Shown here in pieces: positions 35,570-43,918 of a stretch of 64,000 nt of DNA. Origin of the DNA: Ligilactobacillus hayakitensis DSM 18933 = JCM 14209 (GTDB taxonomy: Bacteria; Bacillota; Bacilli; Lactobacillales; Lactobacillaceae); the NCBI RefSeq assembly GCF_000615845.1, contig NZ_BAML01000002.1, positions 1 through 64,000 of the forward strand. The letters run 5' to 3'. The translations under genes were made by a program, and so were the position numbers. How positions within the stretch are numbered: position 1 is the stretch's first letter; the number at the start of each line of letters is the position of its first letter. The notes below the pieces were generated by a model, which saw only the letters and a program-made list of their open reading frames with translations, was not told the DNA's origin and ran no database searches.

Positions 35570-37940
35570 AAAAATTTCAATGAACAACTTAGAACTGCGC
35601 CATCTAAAAAAAGATTTAAAAGCAATTAACGCTTTAAAAGATGAATACGCAAAGTTGAGTGATAGTGATTTAAAAAATAAAACGCAAGAATTTCGAAAGC
35701 GCCTTAACAAAGGAGAAAAGCTAGATAGCTTGTTACCTGAAGCCTTTGCGGCAATTCGAGAAGCTGATAAGCGTGTTTTAGGACTTTTTCCGTATGATGT
35801 CCAAGTGTTAGGTGGAATTGCCTTGCATCGGGGATACATTGCAGAAATGAAAACCGGCGAAGGAAAAACTTTAACAGCAACCTTACCATTGTATTTAAAC
35901 GGATTAACTAAAAAAGGGGCAATGTTAGTCACGACTAATAATTACCTTGCTTATCGAGATGCTACCGAGATGGGAAAGGTTTATCGTTGGATGGGGCTAA
36001 CAATTGGAGTCAATGCTTATGATGAAAGTAAAGGAAAAGAACCCCAATATAAACCTGAAGAAAAACGGGTAATTTATGGTTCTGATATCATTTATACAAC
36101 TAATGGTGGGCTTGGCTTTGATTATTTAATTGATAATCTTGCTGATAGTAAAGATAAAAAATATATGCGTGATTTTTATTATGCAATTGTCGATGAAGCT
36201 GATGAAGTGCTCTTGGATATTGCGCAAACGCCATTGATTATCTCAGGGGCACCACGGGTTAAGTCCAATTTATATGCAATGTCAGATCAGTTTATTACAA
36301 TGCTAAAAAAAGACCAGCATTATGAATATGATGAAGAAGAAAATAAAGCCTGGATAACTGATGAAGGCTGGGATTTTGCTGAAAAATTCTTTAGAATCGA
36401 AAATATTTTTGATAATAAGCATGATGAATTATTACGCCATTTAAATCTAGCTTTAAGAGCACATAAAACATACGAAAAAAATCGTGATTATGTAGTGCAA
36501 AATGATGAAATTAATTTGTTAGATGATAATAATGGTCGGGTCTTAGCCGGAATGAAATTACAGGCAGGACAACATCAAGCGGTTGAACAAAAAGAACATG
36601 TCGAACTTTCCGATAATACGCGTTCAATGGCAACGATTACTTATCAAAGTTTATTTGCTAAATTTGAGAAGCTTAGTGGAATGACGGGGACAGCTAAAAC
36701 GGTAGAAGACGAAATGATTGAGTCTTATCATTTAAAAGTTGTTCAAATTCCAACAAATAAACCGGTTATTCGTAAGGATTATCCCAACAAAATTTATACT
36801 TCATTAGCTGAAAAACTTGGCGCTTCTTTACAACATATTTTGAAACTTCATGAAAAAGGACAACCGGTACTAATTGTTACTGGTTCGGTTGAAGTTTCAG
36901 AAATTTATTCTGAACTATTATTACAACAAGGGATTGCCCATAATGTCTTAAATGCGTACAGTACCGTTAAAGAAGCTGCGATTATTAAAGAAGCAGGGCA
37001 AAAAAATGCGGTCACTGTGGCAACCACTTTAGCGGGCCGTGGTACTGATATCAAGTTAGGAAAAGGGGTCGCTGAACTTGGTGGTCTTGCGGTTATTGGG
37101 GTTGAATTAATGCCAAACCGAAGAATTGATATGCAAATTCGAGGAAGAGCTGGGCGTCAAGGAGATCCTGGTTTTAGTCAATTCTATTTATCATTGGAAG
37201 ATAAATTAATTATTCGCCGTGGAATTGAAACACTGCACCGTTACCATCGTAATCATGCTGATAAAGGGGATTTACGTAATCCAAGAGAAATTAAAAATCC
37301 TTATATTAAATCTTTAGTAAAAATGGCGCAAAGTTATAACGAAAGTAGCGAGCAACAGGCTCGCCAACAAACGGTTGAATATGATGAAAGTATTAAAATT
37401 CAACGTGATATCTTATATGCGCAACGGGATAAATTAATTTATGCTAAAGAAGATATTGATGCGATGAAGATTATCGAAGAAGGAATTGATAATCACTTGG
37501 CAACCCATAAGTTTACGGATAAAAACGACGTATTACGCTATATTTTAGATAATTTTAATTACAATTATGAAGGGTTACCAAATAATTTTGAATTAACCAA
37601 TAAGAACATTAAAAAAATATTATTGGAAATTGCTTCTAAAGAGCTAACACGCAAACAAGAAATTCTCGTAAACAAACATCAAATGCAAGATTTTATTAGG
37701 GTTGCAATCCTAAAGGCAATTGATACGCAATGGGTTGAAGAAGTTGATGTTTTACAACAACTAAAACAAGCAGTAATAAGCCGTGCCCAAGCGCAATGGA
37801 AACCAACTTATGAATATCATAAAGAAGCTAAAAAATCATTTGATCGAATGCGCGTAAATATCAAAAAATCAGCAATCAAATATTTATTACAAAGTGATGT
37901 AAGTTGGAAAAAAGGTAAGGTTGAAATATACTTTGCCTAA
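35556..37940 (+). CDS. secA2: Accessory Sec translocase ATPase SecA2
   Basis: A 794-residue SecA2: Walker A MKTGEGKTLTATLP, DEAD-type box IVDEADEVLLD, preprotein crosslinking domain and helicase motif VI QIRGRAGRQGDPG. The C-terminal zinc-binding tail of SecA1 is absent, as expected. The start is uncertain: GTG 35556 overlaps asp3 by 14 bases, while ATG 35580 (MNNLELRHL) looks more typical in sequence but has a poor ribosome site. Confidence 0.92.
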   Translation: MRKIKKISMNNLELRHLKKDLKAINALKDEYAKLSDSDLKNKTQEFRKRLNKGEKLDSLLPEAFAAIREADKRVLGLFPYDVQVLGGIALHRGYIAEMKTGEGKTLTATLPLYLNGLTKKGAMLVTTNNYLAYRDATEMGKVYRWMGLTIGVNAYDESKGKEPQYKPEEKRVIYGSDIIYTTNGGLGFDYLIDNLADSKDKKYMRDFYYAIVDEADEVLLDIAQTPLIISGAPRVKSNLYAMSDQFITMLKKDQHYEYDEEENKAWITDEGWDFAEKFFRIENIFDNKHDELLRHLNLALRAHKTYEKNRDYVVQNDEINLLDDNNGRVLAGMKLQAGQHQAVEQKEHVELSDNTRSMATITYQSLFAKFEKLSGMTGTAKTVEDEMIESYHLKVVQIPTNKPVIRKDYPNKIYTSLAEKLGASLQHILKLHEKGQPVLIVTGSVEVSEIYSELLLQQGIAHNVLNAYSTVKEAAIIKEAGQKNAVTVATTLAGRGTDIKLGKGVAELGGLAVIGVELMPNRRIDMQIRGRAGRQGDPGFSQFYLSLEDKLIIRRGIETLHRYHRNHADKGDLRNPREIKNPYIKSLVKMAQSYNESSEQQARQQTVEYDESIKIQRDILYAQRDKLIYAKEDIDAMKIIEEGIDNHLATHKFTDKNDVLRYILDNFNYNYEGLPNNFELTNKNIKKILLEIASKELTRKQEILVNKHQMQDFIRVAILKAIDTQWVEEVDVLQQLKQAVISRAQAQWKPTYEYHKEAKKSFDRMRVNIKKSAIKYLLQSDVSWKKGKVEIYFA

Positions 37941-37957
37941 TTAAGGAAGTGAGATGA

Positions 37958-38137
37958 ATGACAAAAGAAAATAAAGACTTACTAGCTCAAAGTATTGAAA
38001 ATCGTTTACAAGAAGCGAAACATGAATACCGCAAGAAAAAAGATCCAAGAGATTATGGGAAAATCGTCTTAGTAATTGTAATGATGGTAATTGTTTTAGG
38101 GATGATTATACAAACTCTGAATGTGATCATGAATTAG
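37958..38137 (+). CDS. Small single-pass protein, Asp4/SecE-like candidate
   Basis: A 59-residue gene not found by size-limited gene calling. It starts at ATG 37958 after AAGGAAGTGAG and ends at TAG 38137, 17 bases before the secY2 ATG. It has a charged N-terminal half (EAKHEYRKKKDPRDYGK) and one membrane helix (about residues 37-56). Size, topology and position between secA2 and secY2 match Asp4, the SecE-like partner of SecY2 in streptococci. Sequence similarity could not be tested. Confidence 0.75.
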   Translation: MTKENKDLLAQSIENRLQEAKHEYRKKKDPRDYGKIVLVIVMMVIVLGMIIQTLNVIMN

Positions 38138-38154
38138 TGGAAGGATTATTTAAA

Positions 38155-39378
38155 ATGAAAAATATCAGATATAAGCTAAGTTCGAATATTATTTTACGAA
38201 GAACCTTATATACTATGCTAATATTAACGGTATTTAGTATAGGAAATCATATTTATCTTCCTTTTATTGATCAAAAAATGCTAGAAAAACTTAGTGAAAA
38301 TCATTCACTATTATTTGTTGGAAATTCAACTGGGGCTAATTATGCTAAGATGACATTATTTAGTTTAGGGTTAGGACCTTGGATGTCTAGTTTAATTGTT
38401 TGGCAATTATTAAGTAGTATAAAAGCATTTAAATTAGATAAGATTCCACAAAAAAGAAGTCAGTTTTATCAACACTTGCTTACACTAGCCGTAGCCTTGT
38501 TACAAGGGGTAGGACTGATTGTTGGTTTTAAATTAGTTAGTGATGATTTATATCATAAATTAGTCGTACTAATTATTATGATAGCAGGAGCATTTTACTT
38601 AGTTTGGTTAGGAAGTATGAATACCGAAAAAGGAATCGGGGCTTCAGTAATGTTAGTTGTAATTAATATGCTAACTAATGCTTCTAGCCAAATTAATATG
38701 TTTTTAAATGAAAATAAGCGAAATTTTTGGTTGATAATACTTATGATGATCCTAATAGGGTTAATCGTAATTTATATGTCGGTTAAGTTTGATCGTTCCG
38801 AATTTAGAATACCATTAACACGTTTGATGTTAGAAAGTTCTTTAAAGGAACGAACATATTTTCCAATTAAATTGAATCCAGGGGGGATGATGGCAATTAT
38901 GTTTGCTTTATCATTAAATATTCTTCCAACATTTGGATTTAGTTTATTGAATCAATCAAGATACCATAGCACGACAACGCAATGGTTAGTTGAAAATATG
39001 GGGTTAACCAAGCCATTTGGAATCACCGTATATATTGTAATCTTATTTGTGTTAGCGTATGCGTTTAGTTTTATTAATATTTCGCCATCAAAAAATATTA
39101 AAGATTTACGCGAATCCGGGGATTATCTTTATGATCGTCGTCCAGGAAAGCAAACACAAAAGTTTTTAACTCATTATATTAGTGTTTTAGGAATTATAGG
39201 TGCGATATATACAGTAATTATTGCAGGGTTACCAGTGTATTTGGGGATTATTTATCCGAAGTATTCTCAAATTTTCCTATTACCCGGAACGCTTTTAATG
39301 ATGACAACAATGGTTTTACAGATTGATGATTATATAAATATTATTACAATTAAAAAACGTTATGGTGAATTACTATAA
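38155..39378 (+). CDS. secY2: Accessory Sec channel SecY2
   Basis: A 407-residue, about ten-helix SecY family protein beginning MKNIRYKLSSNIILRRTLYTML. The SecY2-type FSLGLGPWMSSLIVWQLL segment and the IKDLRESGDYLYDRRPGKQT cytoplasmic loop are present. It forms the dedicated channel. ATG 38155 has GGAAGGA 9 bases upstream; an in-frame GTG at 38137 has no ribosome site. It normally precedes asp1 in streptococci; here it lies after secA2. Confidence 0.88.
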   Translation: MKNIRYKLSSNIILRRTLYTMLILTVFSIGNHIYLPFIDQKMLEKLSENHSLLFVGNSTGANYAKMTLFSLGLGPWMSSLIVWQLLSSIKAFKLDKIPQKRSQFYQHLLTLAVALLQGVGLIVGFKLVSDDLYHKLVVLIIMIAGAFYLVWLGSMNTEKGIGASVMLVVINMLTNASSQINMFLNENKRNFWLIILMMILIGLIVIYMSVKFDRSEFRIPLTRLMLESSLKERTYFPIKLNPGGMMAIMFALSLNILPTFGFSLLNQSRYHSTTTQWLVENMGLTKPFGITVYIVILFVLAYAFSFINISPSKNIKDLRESGDYLYDRRPGKQTQKFLTHYISVLGIIGAIYTVIIAGLPVYLGIIYPKYSQIFLLPGTLLMMTTMVLQIDDYINIITIKKRYGELL

Positions 39379-39424
39379 ATTGTATTAATATTATTAGAAA
39401 AGAGTATATAAAAGGGGAAAAAAA

Positions 39425-40939
39425 GTGACTGTTTATAATGTAAATATTGGAATTGGTTGGGCATCAAGTGGTGTTGAATATGCTCAAGCATATCGTGCAG
39501 AAGTTTTACGTGCAATCAAACAACCAGCAAAATTTATTTTTACTGAATTAATTTTAAATGAAAATATTCAAAGTTTAACAAGCAACATTGGATTTAAAGA
39601 TGAAGAGATAATTTGGTTATATCAACATTTTACTGATATGAAAATTGCACCATCTTCATATACATTAGATATGCTAAAAGCAAGTGTAGATGCTGACAAG
39701 CGAGAATATACTGTAGAAAAAGACGGTAATATTGTCCGTTTACGCTTCCCAAATGAAGATAGTTTTATCACATGTTATATGAATAAAAACAAGAAAAATA
39801 TCGTTGATCGTGCTGAGTTCGTATCACATGGATTATTAATTAAAAAAGATTATTATTCATATGCGAAATATTTAACTGAATATTATACTCCACGTGATAA
39901 CAAAGCTTACGTTTACTTACGCCGTTTTTATAATGAAGATGGATCTGTTGCTTATGAAGAAATTGTAGATGGAGATAACGAACCAATGTATCGTTTCCCT
40001 GATAAAATTCTTTATAGCCGTGCAGAGTTTTTAGCTTATTTCTTAGAATCTCTCAAGCTTAAAGAAACAGATGCTTTAATTTTAGACCGTTCAACTGATG
40101 GTGGTGGAACATTTTTCAAGCACGTTAAACCTGCTAAGCTAGGAATTGTTGTTCATGCTGAACATTATAGTGAAGGTTCAACAGACGATGATTATATTTT
40201 ATGGAATAACTATTATGAATATCAATTCGTAAACGGGCGCGATGTTGACTTCTTCATTTGCGCTACAGACGCACAAAAACGTACTTTAGAAAAGCAATTT
40301 AAGCACTACAATGGTTATGTTCCAAAGGTAGTAACAATCCCTGTTGGAAGTTTGGATAAGTTACGTGATAGTAAGAAGAGAAAGCCATATAGCTTAATAA
40401 CTGCTTCACGTTTAGCAAGTGAAAAGCACATTGATTGGATTGCTGAAGCCGTTGTTAAGGCTAAAAAGCAAGTTCCTGAATTAACATTTGATATTTATGG
40501 TTCAGGTTCAACAAGAAAAACAATTGAAAAAATTATTAATGATAATAATGCACAAGATTATATTCAACTTAAAGGACATCAAGATTTAACGAATGTATAC
40601 CGTCATTATTCAGCATATATTGCCGCTTCAACGAGTGAAGGTTTTGGTTTAACATTGATGGAAGCAATTGGATCAGGATTACCAATGATTGGATTAGATG
40701 TTCCTTATGGAAACCAAACATTTATTTCAGATAAAGAAAATGGCTTCTTACTTCCATATAAGCGGAGTCAAGATTTAAGTAAGACAATTGACTCAATGGC
40801 TGATGCGATTGTGAAGTTATTCAATGAAAGCAACCTCAATCAAATGAAAAAGAAATCATTTGAAATTGGTAAAGGATATCTTACAAGCGAAATTGAAAAT
40901 AAATGGCGAACATTACTGGAGGAACTAAAAGTTGATTAA
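39425..40939 (+). CDS. gtfA: Accessory Sec glycosyltransferase GtfA (Gtf1)
   Basis: A 504-residue GT4 enzyme that adds the first GlcNAc to Ser/Thr of the adhesin, using UDP-GlcNAc. Typical elements: start VYNVNIGIGWASSGVEYAQAYR, DRSTDGGGTFF, and the nucleotide-sugar site TSEGFGLTLMEAIGSGLP. GTG 39425 follows AAAGGGGA. It overlaps gtfB by 8 bases, so the two subunits are coupled. Confidence 0.92.
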   Translation: MTVYNVNIGIGWASSGVEYAQAYRAEVLRAIKQPAKFIFTELILNENIQSLTSNIGFKDEEIIWLYQHFTDMKIAPSSYTLDMLKASVDADKREYTVEKDGNIVRLRFPNEDSFITCYMNKNKKNIVDRAEFVSHGLLIKKDYYSYAKYLTEYYTPRDNKAYVYLRRFYNEDGSVAYEEIVDGDNEPMYRFPDKILYSRAEFLAYFLESLKLKETDALILDRSTDGGGTFFKHVKPAKLGIVVHAEHYSEGSTDDDYILWNNYYEYQFVNGRDVDFFICATDAQKRTLEKQFKHYNGYVPKVVTIPVGSLDKLRDSKKRKPYSLITASRLASEKHIDWIAEAVVKAKKQVPELTFDIYGSGSTRKTIEKIINDNNAQDYIQLKGHQDLTNVYRHYSAYIAASTSEGFGLTLMEAIGSGLPMIGLDVPYGNQTFISDKENGFLLPYKRSQDLSKTIDSMADAIVKLFNESNLNQMKKKSFEIGKGYLTSEIENKWRTLLEELKVD

Positions 40940-42260
40940 TATTTTCCAAAAATTAGATATTGAAACCTACGATTTACTTAATTCGTTAAATACTGCTGGA
41001 TATAAGAATCCGACTGTTTTATTAGAATATGATGGAACTACGCGTGATGACATTGAATCACCCTTTAGTTATTATTTAGGTAAAGATAAAGGACGTAAGC
41101 GCGGTCGTTATTTTAACGAGATTGTTGTGCCCCATTACAGTGAAATTAAAGGGAATAATCGCTCAGCAGAAATTTATGATGAAGATAGAAAAACTGCTGA
41201 TGTAGAGTATTTTGCACCAAAGCATCGCCGAATTGTAAAAAACGTTAAGTGGCTTGATCTTAAAGGCAGAATCAGAAGTATTGACCATTATAATGATTAT
41301 GGCCGTAAATTTGCTGAAACTATCGTAAATGCAGATGGCAAAAGCGTAATTAAGACTTATTTTGATATTGAAGGCAAAGAAAAAATTATTGAAAACTTTG
41401 TCACAGGTGATATTACTTTATATGAAGGAACAAAGATTAAGAACTTTTCTAATTTACAAGATTTTACAATTAATTATATTTATGAGCGTGGATACAACCT
41501 CGATCGAATTTTCTATAATTCATTATCTACACCATTCTTTATTACTTTAAAATTAAACCAAAAAGAAAAGAATGGAAATGTTTTATTTTGGCAAGAACCA
41601 ATTAATGGCAACATTCCAGGAAATATGAATATAATTCTTAACGAAAATCGCAGTAATACTGGAAAGATTGTCATGCAAAGCAAGGTAGCCTATGCAAATG
41701 CTAAAGTTTTATGGCCTAAAGATAAGTTAAATATGCTTGAATATCTTGGAAATATTTACATTCACCCAAGAATGAATAATATGAGAAAAGAAGCCTTAAT
41801 TTTAACAAATTCTGACCAAATTGTTCACTTAAAAGAAATTGTCGAAGCCTTACCAGAGGTCCAATTTAATATTGGGGCGATTACAGAAATGTCAGATAAG
41901 TTAATGAACTTTGGGCGTTATAAAAACGTTTCTTTATATCCAAATATTGAAACTAAGGATACAAGAAGACTTGTTGAAAATTCTGACATTTATCTAGATA
42001 TTAACCGCGCAAACGAAATCTTGGATGCAATTCGAGGAGCCTTTGAAAATAACATGTTAATTCTTGGTTTTGATACCATGCAACATGATAAGAAGTTCAT
42101 TGCTCCAGAAAACACTTATGCTGAAGATCAAGTGGATATGATGATTGGAAAAATTAAAGAAGCCCTTGATGATGTAGATAAGATGGAAGAATATATCGGA
42201 TACCAACGCGTATTTGCGGGGGATGAAACGAGCGAACGTTACCAAAAAATTGTAGGCTAA
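40932..42260 (+). CDS. gtfB: Accessory Sec glycosyltransferase stabilising subunit GtfB (Gtf2)
   Basis: A 442-residue GtfB (Gtf2), the substrate-binding partner and chaperone of GtfA. It shows the family's conserved beginning (INIFQKLDIETYDLLNSL) and FPD-like N-terminal domain, and lacks the GT4 donor-binding acidic residues. It is the last gene of the accessory Sec operon; no third glycosyltransferase and no serine-rich adhesin gene follow. Confidence 0.9.
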   Translation: MINIFQKLDIETYDLLNSLNTAGYKNPTVLLEYDGTTRDDIESPFSYYLGKDKGRKRGRYFNEIVVPHYSEIKGNNRSAEIYDEDRKTADVEYFAPKHRRIVKNVKWLDLKGRIRSIDHYNDYGRKFAETIVNADGKSVIKTYFDIEGKEKIIENFVTGDITLYEGTKIKNFSNLQDFTINYIYERGYNLDRIFYNSLSTPFFITLKLNQKEKNGNVLFWQEPINGNIPGNMNIILNENRSNTGKIVMQSKVAYANAKVLWPKDKLNMLEYLGNIYIHPRMNNMRKEALILTNSDQIVHLKEIVEALPEVQFNIGAITEMSDKLMNFGRYKNVSLYPNIETKDTRRLVENSDIYLDINRANEILDAIRGAFENNMLILGFDTMQHDKKFIAPENTYAEDQVDMMIGKIKEALDDVDKMEEYIGYQRVFAGDETSERYQKIVG

Positions 42261-42262
42261 CT

Positions 42263-42299
42263 AAAAGATGAAATAGTTTTGCTATTTCATCTTTTTTTT
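42263..42299 (+). terminator. Accessory Sec operon terminator
   Basis: AAAAGATGAAATAG with CTATTTCATCTTTT, 5-base loop and T tail. The 258 bases from here to the TetR gene hold no gene that I can see. Confidence 0.88.
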
Positions 42300-42557
42300 A
42301 TAATAAATTCACAAATATTCTATTATTCTAGAAACGCAGTGTGAATTTATGAGGAGAAATATTGTGAATAATTAAAAATTTAAAGGCGGAGATATAGAAA
42401 GTTGCCTATAAATATGGTATTATATTTTGTGTTAATATAGGAAACTGTGTAATTAGAGTGTTTGAAGAGAAAAAACATGCAATAATTGTGCACTGTGTAA
42501 AGGATGGATATTTATTGAGTTTATCCGCAGAAACTTAATGAATTGGGGAGAATATAT

Positions 42558-43184
42558 ATGAAAAAAGCAAAAGTAAGATTAGTAGAAGGTCTTGTTAAAT
42601 TAATTCAAGAAACACCTTTCAATCAAATTACAATTAATGAGTTATCTGAAGCATCAGGTACAAGTCGTCGTACTTTTTACATGCACTATTCAGATAAGTA
42701 TGATTTCTTAGATAGTATCGAAAGAGAATTACTTTTAGGAATTAAGCAAGCTGCAGAAAAAGATAGTGAAGCATTATTAGCAATGGAAGGACGTCCAAGT
42801 TCTGAAATGATGTATATCTTTGCACAAGAAGCATTTTATAACTTAATTAAGTATAGCAATGAAAACCGTAAAATTTTACGAGCATTATTTTCCAAAAATG
42901 GAGATTCAAAATTTACTGCAAGTTTACAACAAATTATGGATGATGAAGTTGTAAGACGATTTGAAATCATGCATAGTACATTTGGGAATGTTATTCCTGC
43001 TGATTATGCACGTTCGCTTTATTCAGCTGTTATTATGAATACTTTCGCGATTTGGTTAGGAAAAGATGAACCAGAATCACCAACAGAATTTGCGGATATT
43101 TTAGGTAAGGTTCAAATTTTCTCACCATTCCAATTTACTAAGAAAATTGATTTAGATTTAGATATCAACAACAACAACAATTAA
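42558..43184 (+). CDS. TetR/AcrR family regulator
   Basis: A 208-residue TetR protein. The helix-turn-helix ITINELSEASGTSRRTFYMHYSDKYDFL (about 20-48) is typical; the C-terminal domain (TetR_C_7/DhaS-like) contains an aromatic-rich helix (EAFYNLIKYSNENRKILRALF). It ends in an Asn run encoded by AAC repeats (43165-43182). Start ATG 42558 follows GGGGAG. Target unknown; its neighbours are the accessory Sec operon and a hypothetical gene. Confidence 0.8.
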   Translation: MKKAKVRLVEGLVKLIQETPFNQITINELSEASGTSRRTFYMHYSDKYDFLDSIERELLLGIKQAAEKDSEALLAMEGRPSSEMMYIFAQEAFYNLIKYSNENRKILRALFSKNGDSKFTASLQQIMDDEVVRRFEIMHSTFGNVIPADYARSLYSAVIMNTFAIWLGKDEPESPTEFADILGKVQIFSPFQFTKKIDLDLDINNNNN

Positions 43185-43190
43185 ATATAG

Positions 43191-43228
43191 CTAAAAAAAG
43201 AAGTTAGTTTTGCTAACTTCTTTTTTAG
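43191..43228. terminator. Bidirectional terminator
   Basis: AAAAAGAAGTTAG with CTAACTTCTTTTT and a TTTTG loop, between the converging TetR and hypothetical genes. Confidence 0.85.
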
Positions 43229-43593
43229 TGGCGAGAAGCGTGGTAATTATGATTTCCCTTGATTTTGTGATTTCTAGTTTTAAATTTAGGTGTGTTTCCA
43301 CTAGTGAGCTTAAAGTTTTTCATTTTTCCATTAAAGGGTTTATTGGATGCCCGAATTTGCAACCAAGTATTCATTGCTGAAACCATATTTTCAAGCATTT
43401 TAAGTTGTGTTGGATTATTTTCTTTAATTGCTTCAACATAAATATCTGTCTGTAAACGCTTGGTTAGTTGAGTATGATAAGTAATTAACTCGCTTGAAAG
43501 GGGATAATGACGATATGAATTAAAGAGATTTTGAATAATATTCATAGCTTCTTTAACATTTTTAGGTTGAATAAAACGTTGCTTATTTTGCAT
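43225..43593 (-). CDS. Hypothetical basic protein
   Basis: A 122-residue protein that I do not recognise. The first 90 residues are predicted helical (VKEAMNIIQNLFNSYRHYPLSSELI) and the last 35 are very basic and rich in Lys/Asn/His (KTRNHKIKGNHNYHASRH). No signal or membrane segment. AGGAGGT-like bases (TCGGAGGTC on the minus strand) precede ATG 43593. A nucleic-acid-binding role is possible from the tail but unproven. Confidence 0.6.
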   Translation of the reverse strand: MQNKQRFIQPKNVKEAMNIIQNLFNSYRHYPLSSELITYHTQLTKRLQTDIYVEAIKENNPTQLKMLENMVSAMNTWLQIRASNKPFNGKMKNFKLTSGNTPKFKTRNHKIKGNHNYHASRH

Positions 43594-43714
43594 AAAATGA
43601 CCTCCGAAATCATGAATTTAATGAAAATTTATTGTACGGTGTAATTTATAATAACTTTTAAATTAAAATTTAATAAATTTGATAAAAAAAGAGATGAAAT
43701 ATAAATAAATTACA

Positions 43715-43723
43715 TGTTATAAT
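43715..43723 (+). promoter_or_regulatory. Extended -10 promoter of the candidate RNA
   Basis: TGTTATAAT (TGnTATAAT) inside the 325-base gap 43594-43918. No good -35 at the right distance, as usual for extended -10 promoters. Confidence 0.5.
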
Positions 43724-43729
43724 AACACT

Positions 43730-43838
43730 AATTTATTATATATCTCTCTTGAGAAGTTGAAAAGTAATGTATTGTTAATGAAATCAACAATTTGGTATTC
43801 ATTAATCTGAACGTATTTTTCAACTTCTTTCTTTTTTA
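43730..43838 (+). ncRNA. Candidate rod-like small RNA or rexB leader
   Basis: A single long hairpin: 11 perfect pairs GAAGTTGAAAA (43753-43763) with TTTTCAACTTC (43817-43827), weaker middle pairs, and 8 perfect pairs TTAATGAA (43775-43782) with TTCATTAA (43798-43805) around a 15-base loop. It ends in six T (43832-43837) and starts about 7 bases after the extended -10. No ORF fits. It does not match 6S, 4.5S or tmRNA by eye. Confidence 0.45.
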
Positions 43839-43918
43839 TCAAGCAATTAAAATGAAGATATATGAATGAAGATATATGTTAAAATGAAAACTGAAATTAA
43901 TAAGAAAGGAACGAAATA

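Noticed and set aside
43225-43593. Phage or competence origin of the 122-residue basic protein
   Set aside because: No neighbouring phage or competence genes and no recognisable domain; left as hypothetical.
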